This document shows positions 16,920-24,743 of a stretch of DNA of 40,838 nucleotides, piece after piece; position 1 is the stretch's first letter; each line of letters begins with the position of its first letter. The DNA lies in NCBI GenBank assembly GCA_023476545.1, contig JAMCYP010000003.1, positions 1-40,838 on the forward strand, given 5' to 3'. Below the pieces are notes generated by a model, which was not told where the DNA came from, searched no databases, and worked only from the letters and a program-made list of their open reading frames with translations. Origin of the DNA: Candidatus Martarchaeota archaeon (GTDB lineage Archaea > Micrarchaeota > Micrarchaeia > Micrarchaeales > CABMGC01). The position numbers and the translations under genes are program-made.

Positions 16920-17423
16920 CCTAACCGCCTAATCAACCCAACGAACACATGGCCGTGCATGCTGGCGTATGTTCGACTCTATTGGCATAAGCCCCTTTAT
17001 CTACTTTTGCAGCGTGGCGCTCACAAGTTCCAGAGACCCAACTCTATCTGAATATTCGGATAAATCCGTGTTGCCTTCCTATTTCTCTGTTTCTTCAGAT
17101 GACAGGAATGTTCGGCTAATGCAATGAGCTATATAGAATCCGAATATGATACCAGCCATGATATCCACTCAACCACCTCTCCTATCCCTTTATCAACCTT
17201 CGATGCGTAATATACTATATATAGAGAGCGTGGATCAATGAGCTTTTGGACAGGGACTTGGAAAGGGCTGCCGTCTGTGCTGCTATGCCTCACGTCGAAT
17301 GACTTAGTCCATGTAAGAAGCCCTATACAACAACTGTCGAACTTTCAAAGGCGCGGAGAGCCACAATTGCGCAAGGTTTAAATAGCTTATAGTTATACCA
17401 CTTAGCAAACATTAAGTGAGAAA
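16920..17423. other. 504-base gap before the S-layer gene
   Basis: No convincing gene. It holds a palindromic A/T run (CTATATATAG, about 17213-17222) that could act as a TATA box on either strand, and the S-layer promoter at its right end. A 47-codon plus-strand frame starts at 17238, just after the A/T run, but it has no recognisable features. I see no tRNA, snoRNA box or repeat array. A long leader or regulatory RNA upstream of the S-layer gene is possible but unproven. Confidence 0.4.
17375..17423 (+). promoter_or_regulatory. S-layer gene promoter and ribosome binding site
   Basis: GTTTAAATAGC (17376-17386) is a good archaeal TATA box about 43 bases before the ATG, giving a leader of about 17 bases. 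AAGTGAG (17414-17420) just before the ATG can pair with the 16S 3' end. A strong promoter would suit an abundant envelope protein. Confidence 0.6.
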
Positions 17424-20357
17424 ATGAATAGACTAAACGCGAAGCGAATAGGAGTTTTGGCAGCGAGCCTTCTTTTTGGACTCGCAGTTGCAGGACCTGT
17501 GTCCTTTAGCAACATACCGATAATAAACAGCGCCGGACAGCCGGTAGTGCAGGTGGTCGTAGGATCACAGGCGCAGCCGTCTGACGGAGTCGTAGCTGCT
17601 AACATCGCGGCGGTGATAGGCAACCTTGCCTTCACAACCACACCTGTTACAGCGACAGTCGCCGGGAAGGGCGGACTGAGCTGCGTTGTAACAACGGCTA
17701 CGTGCACAGTGTCAGGCCAGCAGGTCTATCTGGGAGAGAGCGGAACATCGACGCCTGCGGGAAGCTACGGCTTCACTGCACTCATCGGATCCGTGCTCAA
17801 CAGAGGAATAACCCTTGGTTCTCCTATAAGCACCAAGACCCTGCAGTCATCTGCTAGCGGCTACGCGTCGCAGCCCGACTCGACTCTGTACACAACGACC
17901 AACAGCCCTCCTGACTCGCCTTACATAGGAACATCAGTACCTACGGCGATGTCGGCTACGTCGTCGTACAACGGAGGCGGCATGGCATTCAACGGATTCT
18001 CCAACACTCTTGGCGGAGACAACCTCATGGTGATTGGAAACAGCCAGTTCCCTACGCTCATGAGCAACGCCGGAGCACATGGAGAGAGCGAGTACCTGTT
18101 CCTGACAGGATTCCCTGTCTACGATCAGCAGACCTCTTCGCCTAGCGTGAAGAACTTCGCAGTTCTCAACGCCGGAGGCGCATACGAGGTACTCTTCAAC
18201 AACCCTATACACGAGCCTTGGTACCACTCTTCATCGACTGGTCTATCCGGAGGAGGCACAGGAGGCACAAACACGATAAACAACGCCGAGATAAGCCTTC
18301 TTGGCCAGAACTGGACGATAGTCAGCGCAACGCTGCCTGGCTCAACCTCAGGAATCTCGTCCACTGTTGCGACAACCGGTGGAAAGATTGGACTTGCGGC
18401 ATCTCTGGTTCCTCTATCTACAGTATATGTAGGAAAGAACCTGACAAGCGGCCCGTTCACGGTGCAGCTTGCTGACTTGGGACAGGCAGGCACGACTGGA
18501 GTGAGCCCTGCGGCAATCAACGTCTACTACAATGGCGTTCTTACCAACAGCTCGTCCGTCTACCCTGGCAACACTGTCAAGTACAACGTCTCTGGATCAA
18601 ACCTGTACGTTAAGGTCAACCAGACCTTCGCAGGACTCTACGCCTACCAGAAGTGGGCCAAGATCCAGATGTACTCTGGTGTGTACAACATCAGCGGATC
18701 TGGCGGTGTATTCAACCAGACCACGAACCCAGGATGGAACGTCTACCTGCTCTGGACCAACAAGACATCCACCTCTGACCCTACGGACCTATCGGGCATA
18801 ATCCTGTACAACAGCACGCCTACGATGCTGACCTCCGGACAGAGCTTCACCTTCATACAGGACCCTAAGGCCTACAAGGTGACCCTCGCGGGAGACACGC
18901 TCGGAAACAACTACGACCACGTGACTGTGACGTCACAGTACGCAGGCTCGGTGAACTACGCCAACAGCCCAACAGGGACTGGAAAGGGCCTCGGCAACAT
19001 AAACAACATAAACGAGACAGCGCAGGAGCTAGTGGTGACAAGCACCATACCTAACGCCTTCACCACAGGAGGCTTCACGGGTAGCTCGGTCACATACGAC
19101 CTGACACCGTACGTGCTCACTGAGGACGCCAACGGAATATCCGTAGGCTCAACAGCGAATGCTGCAGTTAACGTAGTACTGTCTCTGGCAAGTTCGTCAG
19201 TCCCGTTCGTTACATCAACATATCAGTTGATTGCAACGATAAAGGGCTACGGCAACACAGGGTCGCCTACCACGGCAACAGCGACATTCTCTGGAGCAGG
19301 AACACAGGCCACTGGAACCCAGTTCTACAACGTTACTTCAATAACCCTGAACAGGGCACTTCCGGGAGTGACTGTCTCTGCAGACTCAGGTGTAGCCTCT
19401 AGCGCCAACACGCTGGCAGAGCTGACAACCACCGGCCAGCCTCAGGTGATGTACACGGTGACTGGACAGAACTACCAGAGCCTGACGTCAGGAGCTAGCG
19501 TTACCTACAACCAGCAGAACGGACAGCCTACAACGGCATTCACCCTCTCTACAGCAACACCGGCCTCGTTCGGAACACAGAACAGCTTCTTCCAGTACTC
19601 CATGAACGAGATCAACGTGCCGTCGCAGTCTAGCTCGCAGGACCAGTTCACTTTCAACATAGTGAACTCCACTGCTGGAGTTGGGGCAACAACGCTCTTC
19701 TACCTGAACTACTCGGCATCAGCTGCACACAACAACGTTACGTACACAAGCAGCCAGGGCAACTCGGTACTTGCGCCTCAGGGATTCATCTCTGAACGTG
19801 GCAGCAAGGTCGCGAGCCTTGGGCCCACGAACCTGGCGTTCGACATGGCAGAGAACGTAGACTCGCTGCAGTTCGTAGTTGGAACTGTGAACAGCACAGT
19901 GTCAAGCAGCTCGGGCAAGACGGTAGGACCTTACAGCATAGGCCAGAGCACCAACCTGCCTAACGTCACGATCGCCAACATAACGGCGAAGTGCACTGTG
20001 ACAGGAGCCGGAAGCGGCTGCACCGTAAGCGGCATGGGTAACCTGACTGGCGTACCGACGGTCCAGAATGCAACAACCCCTGTGAAGCTGAACACAGCTA
20101 CACAGCCTCTGGTAGTGCTGGACAGCAACGCGAACTCTGCAAGCACGCTCATAGTCGTAGGAAGCAAGTACGTCAACAGCGTGGCGCAGCAGATCTTCTC
20201 GCAGAACCCGAGCTTGGACTCAAGCTTCGGACCGGGAAGCGTGGTCGCGCAGGCATTCGGAAGCAACAGGATACTGGTAGCAGGATACTACGCCAACCAG
20301 ACAGTACAGGCTGGCAACCAGTTCATCCAGGCGCTCCTGAGCTCGGCTGGGTCATAG
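17424..20357 (+). CDS. S-layer protein (methanococcal-type N- and C-domains)
   Basis: 977-residue secreted protein, the likely cell-wall lattice subunit. A basic start and hydrophobic core (MNRLNAKRIGVLAASLLFGL) form a signal peptide with likely cleavage after AVA (residue ~23). Next comes a block like the S_layer_N domain of Methanococcus proteins (QVVVGSQAQPSDGVVAANIA). The C-terminal ~90 residues (TLIVVGSKYVNSVAQ, then NRILVAGYYANQTV) resemble S_layer_C. The middle is Ser/Thr/Gly/Asn-rich beta protein with about 20 N-x-S/T sequons, matching the STT3 nearby. There is no C-terminal membrane anchor. Composition is G/C-rich with a narrow codon choice, as in highly expressed genes. A hairpin terminator follows at once. 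Confidence 0.88.
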   Translation: MNRLNAKRIGVLAASLLFGLAVAGPVSFSNIPIINSAGQPVVQVVVGSQAQPSDGVVAANIAAVIGNLAFTTTPVTATVAGKGGLSCVVTTATCTVSGQQVYLGESGTSTPAGSYGFTALIGSVLNRGITLGSPISTKTLQSSASGYASQPDSTLYTTTNSPPDSPYIGTSVPTAMSATSSYNGGGMAFNGFSNTLGGDNLMVIGNSQFPTLMSNAGAHGESEYLFLTGFPVYDQQTSSPSVKNFAVLNAGGAYEVLFNNPIHEPWYHSSSTGLSGGGTGGTNTINNAEISLLGQNWTIVSATLPGSTSGISSTVATTGGKIGLAASLVPLSTVYVGKNLTSGPFTVQLADLGQAGTTGVSPAAINVYYNGVLTNSSSVYPGNTVKYNVSGSNLYVKVNQTFAGLYAYQKWAKIQMYSGVYNISGSGGVFNQTTNPGWNVYLLWTNKTSTSDPTDLSGIILYNSTPTMLTSGQSFTFIQDPKAYKVTLAGDTLGNNYDHVTVTSQYAGSVNYANSPTGTGKGLGNINNINETAQELVVTSTIPNAFTTGGFTGSSVTYDLTPYVLTEDANGISVGSTANAAVNVVLSLASSSVPFVTSTYQLIATIKGYGNTGSPTTATATFSGAGTQATGTQFYNVTSITLNRALPGVTVSADSGVASSANTLAELTTTGQPQVMYTVTGQNYQSLTSGASVTYNQQNGQPTTAFTLSTATPASFGTQNSFFQYSMNEINVPSQSSSQDQFTFNIVNSTAGVGATTLFYLNYSASAAHNNVTYTSSQGNSVLAPQGFISERGSKVASLGPTNLAFDMAENVDSLQFVVGTVNSTVSSSSGKTVGPYSIGQSTNLPNVTIANITAKCTVTGAGSGCTVSGMGNLTGVPTVQNATTPVKLNTATQPLVVLDSNANSASTLIVVGSKYVNSVAQQIFSQNPSLDSSFGPGSVVAQAFGSNRILVAGYYANQTVQAGNQFIQALLSSAGS

Positions 20358-20383
20358 GACCGCACAGTAGCAATTAGCAGATG

Positions 20384-20424
20384 AAAGGAGGGGCGTTTTG
20401 CCCCTCTTTTTCTTATTTTTTTGT
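20384..20424 (+). terminator. Hairpin plus oligo-T terminator after the S-layer gene
   Basis: GAGGGGC (20388-20394) and GCCCCTC (20400-20406) form a seven-pair stem with a short T-rich loop, extendable by A-T pairs, followed by TTTTTCTTATTTTTTT. It lies about 30 bases after the S-layer stop and should insulate this strongly expressed gene from the next. Confidence 0.8.
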
Positions 20425-20487
20425 TTTGTGTTCCTTCAGCGCAAGCGCTTCTAAATGACGTCGCAAAAGCAGAATCGCTCGTGAGCA

Positions 20488-20535
20488 ACGTATTTAAGTC
20501 TTGGCTTCATTATTAACGCAGACCAGTGTGAATGC
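20488..20535 (+). promoter_or_regulatory. Promoter of the surface glycoprotein pair
   Basis: GTATTTAAG (centre ~20493) lies about 43 bases before the ATG at 20536, a spacing nearly identical to that of the S-layer promoter. GTGTGA (20526-20531) is a possible ribosome binding site. The two genes therefore have their own start of transcription. Confidence 0.5.
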
Positions 20536-22602
20536 ATGAGAGCCGCGTCCGTGATTGTCTTCGCAATTCTAGCACTCTCCCTGCCTCTGGTGGCCAGCGC
20601 CTACTCGCTCTCTGCCGTAAACGCGCTTCTCGCAAACTACAACGTACCTGGCGCCCTTATCGCGATAGTGCACCCCGTAAGCATAAGCTACAACGGCCAC
20701 CAGTACCTGGGCATGTACAACTACAGCAACCCATACTTCATAGTCAACCTCACGGGCAACTACTCCCTGGTGCTCAACTCCACTGCCATATACAACATAA
20801 TACGCAACCAGACGATAAACGACTCGCTCGCGCAGGCGAACTTCACCCAGCTCAACGCCCAGATGCTGCTCTACGAGCAGTCCGGGAGCGGCAGCATAAA
20901 CGACTGTGTGGTCGAGACGGGCTTAAGCTCTGGCGCCACATGTACTGTCGCTAACTACTGTGAATCTTGCCAGTTCATACCCAACTGCAAGAAGGTGCTT
21001 GACCAGACCGGGGGCGCGGCTGGCATATTTGGCACTGGGATAGCACAGTTTGAGGGCCAGTATGCGTCACTCAACGCAAGCTTCAACGCATTCAATACCT
21101 CCACTTCTGGAATAAGCAGGTCGAACGTGCTGCAGAAGGTGGCGCAGATGGGCAGCGCCTTCGCCAACATAACCAACCTCACCGAGAACATCTACCTCAA
21201 CCCCATATTTCCTCCCACGGCCAACATAACGCCGAATGTCATAGCCGGATGCTCAGCGTATGTCAACCAGAGCGTCGCCCCGTGGTACTGCAACGCCATA
21301 GGCTACTGCGGCAACGTAAACTACAACACAACCAAGCTCGCCTACCTGAGCATACTGCTGGGCAACATAAACAAGCTGCCGCTCTCTAACTCGCAGATCT
21401 TCGCCCTGGCCGAGAACGTTAGCGCCAACGAGAGCGTCTTCGCGTATCCGATACTCTCGCAGAAGAGGCTTGCGGTGCTCAACTCCATACTGAACGGCAC
21501 CATACCAGACTACTCCGCTCTGGTGAACTCCAGCACGCAGCTCCTCGGCCACATAAGCAACTCCTCGCTGAGAAGCCAGCTCAACGCGCTCACAAGCACG
21601 TACAGGAACACGACAGCGAACTACTTCTACTCCAACCTTACCAAGGCGAACAGGACCTTGGCTATCCAGTACGCGGCGCTGCAGTCGGTGTATGCCAGCC
21701 TGAACGCAACGTACAGCGACCTGCTCAGCGCAGCGAAGAACAACACAGCGCGCATACTTGAGCTCCAGCTGGCGAGCGGCAGCGGATTATCCTCGCAGAT
21801 AAGCGACCTCGCGCTCGCGCAGCTCGCGATAAACGACCAGATCTCAACAGGGGGCATAACCAACGTCACCAAGCTCGACGCCCAGGTGGAGGCTGTGGCA
21901 GCTCAGGTGAAGCAGTACTCGACCTCGCCTATCACGTTCACGGAGGTGGCGCGCGCGATAGACTCGCCGTTCATCCGCGGGCTGGCCTCGTCATTTGGCC
22001 TCACGTATGCATCTGCCGTTGGCATGTCGCCGCTCCTGGGCACGATACTCTCGCTGATAATCGGCGTGTTCGTACTGGGCGCGCTGATCTTCTTCCGCTC
22101 ATACCTTGGGCTCCACCACAAGCTTCGTGCTGACAAGCGCACGGCGCAGAACTGGCGCAAGGTGCTGCTTGCCGTAGCCGGCATAGTGGTGCTCTACATA
22201 ATCATAACATACGCGCTGCTCTCCGGGGCCAACACGTCCGCGCCGTTCAGCGCGTTCCAGGGTGCGTATGTGTCATCGCACTACCTGGTCGTAGCCCTCA
22301 ACGGCACAACGACGCTCAACATGACCTCCTGCGCGAGCAGGATAAGCACGAAGGCCACGGAGCAGAACAAGACGGTCACTATAGCGCAGTTCTCCAACGG
22401 ATTGTGCCTCGTGGGCAACAGCTCAAGCAGCGTGGACGACTGCCTGAACTTCTACGCGAAGGCCAACATACCGGTCATAATACTCACTAACAGCTCGTAC
22501 AGCAACCTGGGGCTCTACTCCCTGTACGGTACGGTGCTGAGCGTCAGCGGCAACTCCACGGTGATGGGAGACTGCTACGTATCGATGCTGCTCAACAGAT
22601 GA
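20536..22602 (+). CDS. Large surface glycoprotein with C-terminal four-Cys domain
   Basis: Unrecognised 688-residue protein. Signal peptide (residues 1-21, ending VASA) and a ~475-residue outer region rich in Asn/Ser/Thr/Leu with long helical, coiled-coil-like stretches. Two membrane helices follow (~500-520 and ~543-563) with a basic inner loop between them (HHKLRADKRTAQNWRK), then a C-terminal outer domain with Cys599, 624, 636 and 680. I count about 32 N-x-S/T sequons, an extreme density. Eight more Cys lie in the outer region in two clusters (from C124; and around PWYCNAIGYC), likely disulfides. The C-terminal domain resembles that of the next gene product. Position just after the S-layer gene suggests a stalk, anchor or accessory of the S-layer; this is inference. 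Confidence 0.82.
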   Translation: MRAASVIVFAILALSLPLVASAYSLSAVNALLANYNVPGALIAIVHPVSISYNGHQYLGMYNYSNPYFIVNLTGNYSLVLNSTAIYNIIRNQTINDSLAQANFTQLNAQMLLYEQSGSGSINDCVVETGLSSGATCTVANYCESCQFIPNCKKVLDQTGGAAGIFGTGIAQFEGQYASLNASFNAFNTSTSGISRSNVLQKVAQMGSAFANITNLTENIYLNPIFPPTANITPNVIAGCSAYVNQSVAPWYCNAIGYCGNVNYNTTKLAYLSILLGNINKLPLSNSQIFALAENVSANESVFAYPILSQKRLAVLNSILNGTIPDYSALVNSSTQLLGHISNSSLRSQLNALTSTYRNTTANYFYSNLTKANRTLAIQYAALQSVYASLNATYSDLLSAAKNNTARILELQLASGSGLSSQISDLALAQLAINDQISTGGITNVTKLDAQVEAVAAQVKQYSTSPITFTEVARAIDSPFIRGLASSFGLTYASAVGMSPLLGTILSLIIGVFVLGALIFFRSYLGLHHKLRADKRTAQNWRKVLLAVAGIVVLYIIITYALLSGANTSAPFSAFQGAYVSSHYLVVALNGTTTLNMTSCASRISTKATEQNKTVTIAQFSNGLCLVGNSSSSVDDCLNFYAKANIPVIILTNSSYSNLGLYSLYGTVLSVSGNSTVMGDCYVSMLLNR

Positions 22603-22606
22603 TTCT

Positions 22607-23161
22607 ATGGCAAAAGAGGCTTCAAACAGGAAGGAGAGGGCAAGGGCCAAGGCAAGCGAGGAGAGGAAGGAGAGGAGACAGGAGCGCTCAGACCTGAAGG
22701 CTGCGCTGATGATAGGCGTGCCGCTGCTGGTCGTCTTCGTTATCTTCTTCGCTGTTGTGCTCCCGATGCTGAGCGTCCCGTTCAGCACCTTCAAGTCCAA
22801 CTTCCTGTCATCAACGCGCATAGCGGTTGTTGCGCAGTACTCGAACAACTCCTACTCTGGCGCGGTGCTGCAGTGCGCCACGCAGGTGGTGCAGGTGGCA
22901 GCGCACTCGCGCAACGCGTCGAGCATAGACTTCTTCGTGCTCAACGGAACCACGTGCACCTACCCCGTCGGAGGGCTCGGGCACACGGTCAACCTGGCCA
23001 CGAACACGATCCAGAACTGCATAAACATGACTATGAGCGAGCCCAGCGTGGTACTCAACTACAGCTCTACGAACCAGACGCGGATAACGACCTCGAGGCT
23101 CTACGTCAACGGCGATAGCCCCTACATGAGCCAGTGCCCGATAGCGGTGGACCTGTCATAG
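22607..23161 (+). CDS. Membrane-anchored glycoprotein with the same four-Cys domain
   Basis: Unrecognised 184-residue protein. A highly charged cytosolic N-terminus (residues 1-30, Lys/Arg/Glu-rich) precedes one membrane helix (~32-55). The outer domain begins VPFSTFKSNFLSS, which parallels APFSAFQGAYVSS in the preceding protein. Its four Cys (90, 117, 138, 177) align in order with those of that protein, with a shared NGxxC, a (D/N)C(L/I)N and a final G-(N/D)-S-x-x-M-x-x-C. It has six sequons. The start lies four bases after the upstream TGA, so the two are co-translated and probably form a complex, perhaps through the matching domains. Confidence 0.8.
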   Translation: MAKEASNRKERARAKASEERKERRQERSDLKAALMIGVPLLVVFVIFFAVVLPMLSVPFSTFKSNFLSSTRIAVVAQYSNNSYSGAVLQCATQVVQVAAHSRNASSIDFFVLNGTTCTYPVGGLGHTVNLATNTIQNCINMTMSEPSVVLNYSSTNQTRITTSRLYVNGDSPYMSQCPIAVDLS

Positions 23162-23186
23162 GCCCGGGCACGGATATCCTCCATGA

Positions 23187-23232
23187 TGCATTTATATATG
23201 AGTTATACATATGTTATATAGTGATTATACAT
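23187..23232 (+). promoter_or_regulatory. Promoter/operator of the antitoxin-RelE pair
   Basis: ATTTATATATG (~23189-23199) is a TATA-like run about 37 bases before the ATG. Two direct copies of TTATACAT (23203-23210 and 23225-23232) are 22 bases apart, two helical turns, and a palindromic ACATATGT (23207-23214) overlaps the first. This could be the autoregulatory operator for the antitoxin; the second copy overlaps the start codon. Confidence 0.45.
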
Positions 23233-23470
23233 GAGCTACACCACCATACAGATTAACAAGCTAACGAGGGAGAAGCTGAACGGGCTCAAGGCCTTCAAAG
23301 GGACTACATACGACGAGATAATCAATGCCTTGATGTCCCTGATCCCCGAAGGTGACGACGAAGGGCACTACACTAAGGAGTTCAGGGCGTCGTTGCTCAG
23401 GGGTCTGCTTGACATAAGGAGCGGCAAGACGTTCACCACGGCAGAGTTGAAGAAGCAGCTGGGGGTCTAG
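23231..23470 (+). CDS. Antitoxin (archaeal VapB/DUF7557-like)
   Basis: 79-residue partner of the RelE-type toxin that follows. The N-terminal TTIQINKLTREKLNGLK followed by TYDEIINALMSLIP is the strand-helix-helix DNA-binding pattern of small archaeal antitoxins. The C-terminal half (from about residue 45) would wrap the toxin. The stop TAG overlaps the toxin's GTG by one base, so translation is coupled. It probably represses its own promoter through the repeats upstream. Confidence 0.78.
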   Translation: MSYTTIQINKLTREKLNGLKAFKGTTYDEIINALMSLIPEGDDEGHYTKEFRASLLRGLLDIRSGKTFTTAELKKQLGV

Positions 23471-23730
23471 TGCCCGGATTTGCGGTAGAGTACTCGGCAG
23501 AAATGCTGGTACAGCTCAGGAAGCTCGAGAGAAACACGGTAAAGAGGATACTGAAGAAGATCGAGAGCGCGCAGGCCGACCCACACCGATTTTTCATCAG
23601 GCTGACAGGCAGAATGGAGTACAAGCTGCGCGTGGGCGACTATAGGGTTATCGCAGAAATAGACGAAACCAGAAAGATCATTCTAGTAAGGTCCGTAGGC
23701 CACAGGAAGAACATATACGAGAAGAGATAG
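23470..23730 (+). CDS. RelE/ParE superfamily toxin
   Basis: 86-residue toxin. The order is a first strand (FAVEYSAEM), a helical hairpin (LVQLRKLERNTVKRILKKIE), then LTGRMEYKLRVGDYRVIAEID and a last strand VRSVGHRKNIYEK. The L-x-G-x-x-x-Y-K-x-R-x-G-D-Y-R core and the terminal GHR-x-x-Y-E/K are the RelE hallmarks, with basic residues that attack mRNA on the ribosome in active members. The start is GTG, overlapping the antitoxin stop. It looks intact. Confidence 0.88.
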   Translation: MPGFAVEYSAEMLVQLRKLERNTVKRILKKIESAQADPHRFFIRLTGRMEYKLRVGDYRVIAEIDETRKIILVRSVGHRKNIYEKR

Positions 23731-23745
23731 CTGTGCTGCTGGCCT

Positions 23746-24135
23746 TTATTCCACATCCAGCACGTCCTCCAGCTTGCGGTTGCGTTGCAGCACATTCCTC
23801 CTGGTCACGTTCCAGTTGCTCTTTCCCCGCACGAACTCAGCAGGCTTTATGAAGAACCAGCCCATGCCGTTCATGCGCCAGGCGACGAACGTTGGGAACT
23901 CGGTGCGCGTCTCCCACTCCAGTATCTTCTCGAACTGCTCCGGGGCGAGGCTCAGGCTGCTCTTCTCCCATGCCTTGCACTCTATCACGAGGCCCTTCCC
24001 CTTCCTCAGGGCTATGAGATCGGGGCTGAGCGCGTTCACGCCAGAACCGGCGCTCCTGAGCACGGAGTAGCCCTTCTGGTCAAGCATATTGAGCAGTTCG
24101 CGCTCGCTCCTGGCCCCTTTATCGTATCTGGTCAC
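23746..24135 (-). CDS. hjc: Holliday junction resolvase Hjc
   Basis: 129-residue archaeal resolvase that cuts four-way DNA junctions during recombination and fork repair. KGARSERELLNML (6-18) supplies the first acidic residue, followed by VLRSAGSG, the catalytic Asp in SPDLIAL, and the E-x-K pair in LVIECKAW. The C-terminal part (GWFFIKP onward) is the dimer surface. The start is GTG. A TATA-like run (24170-24180) lies about 40 bases upstream and may also serve the plus strand. Confidence 0.92.
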   Translation of the reverse strand: MTRYDKGARSERELLNMLDQKGYSVLRSAGSGVNALSPDLIALRKGKGLVIECKAWEKSSLSLAPEQFEKILEWETRTEFPTFVAWRMNGMGWFFIKPAEFVRGKSNWNVTRRNVLQRNRKLEDVLDVE

Positions 24136-24167
24136 GTGGTCGCCGCCATATTGCTAACCTATAGAAA

Positions 24168-24182
24168 ACCTATATAATGGTA
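24168..24182. promoter_or_regulatory. Shared TATA-like element between hjc and the TOPRIM-dnaG operon
   Basis: CCTATATAATGG reads as a TATA box on both strands. On the minus strand it is about 40 bases before the hjc GTG. On the plus strand it would give a leader of about 115 bases for the TOPRIM gene; no closer TATA box is evident. Nothing else recognisable lies in 24183-24316. Confidence 0.4.
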
Positions 24183-24316
24183 TCCTGGTCAATAGGTATG
24201 CAGCTTCAGGCTGGATAGAGAGTACCATGGTAATTCTTACTTCACTCTGTTTTTTCGGGGGTAAAGTAGTACAAGTGCCTTTTTCTCTCTAGCCACGGCT
24301 GTGCAGTGAGTATACG

Positions 24317-24742
24317 GTGCAGCGCACAAGATACGAGGAGAAATCCAGGCGTATGGCAAGGAACATAGAACTGCTGCGCGATCCTTCTGTGCCCAAGGTG
24401 GTCGAGGGCGAACACGACAAGCGAGTGCTTGTAGGGGAACCATTCCTGGTACCTGCTGAGAGCATCTACAAGCTCGACGAGTTCGTGCTCAACGGGCACG
24501 CATTCGACGGCCTCCGGATAATCTCGATGCTCGATAGCGACCCTAGCGGCAAGGAGAAGCTTGAGAAGAACCTTGTTCCTTTCGTACGCTTCCAGTACCC
24601 CCATTCTGTAGTGGATACGAAGCCCGGGCGCGAAGTTCACCTGGATGCCGGAGTGAGGTGCACGGAGGAGCTTAGGAGGCCGACAGTTAGACTGCTGCGA
24701 AAAGGAGACGGAGGAAAGGTAGACGGCGAAAAGTGGAGATAG
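24317..24742 (+). CDS. Small TOPRIM-domain protein (RNase M5/primase-like)
   Basis: 141-residue stand-alone TOPRIM protein. After an N-terminal helix (YEEKSRRMARNIELLR) come VVEGEHDK with Glu30, and the metal-binding LDSDPSGKE with Asp73 and Asp75, the two signature TOPRIM motifs. The C-terminal tail is basic. Stand-alone archaeal TOPRIM proteins are related to RNase M5 and DnaG, and the role of most is unknown. The start is GTG with GTGAG six bases upstream; ATG at 24353 is an alternative but would cut the helix. It ends one base before the DnaG ATG, which suggests a linked role in RNA processing or priming. Confidence 0.8.
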   Translation: MQRTRYEEKSRRMARNIELLRDPSVPKVVEGEHDKRVLVGEPFLVPAESIYKLDEFVLNGHAFDGLRIISMLDSDPSGKEKLEKNLVPFVRFQYPHSVVDTKPGREVHLDAGVRCTEELRRPTVRLLRKGDGGKVDGEKWR

Positions 24743-24743
24743 C

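Noticed and set aside
17238-17381. 47-codon plus-strand frame upstream of the S-layer gene
   Set aside because: It follows a TATA-like run but has no ribosome binding site, domain or composition to set it apart from chance; noted only as part of the intergenic region.
16920-17423. tRNA or C/D-box RNA in the 504-base gap
   Set aside because: No cloverleaf, T-loop consensus or paired C and D boxes could be found on either strand by reading.
17402-18520. Minus-strand frames antisense to the S-layer gene
   Set aside because: They arise from the narrow, G/C-rich codon choice of the S-layer gene and have no family-like patterns or starts.
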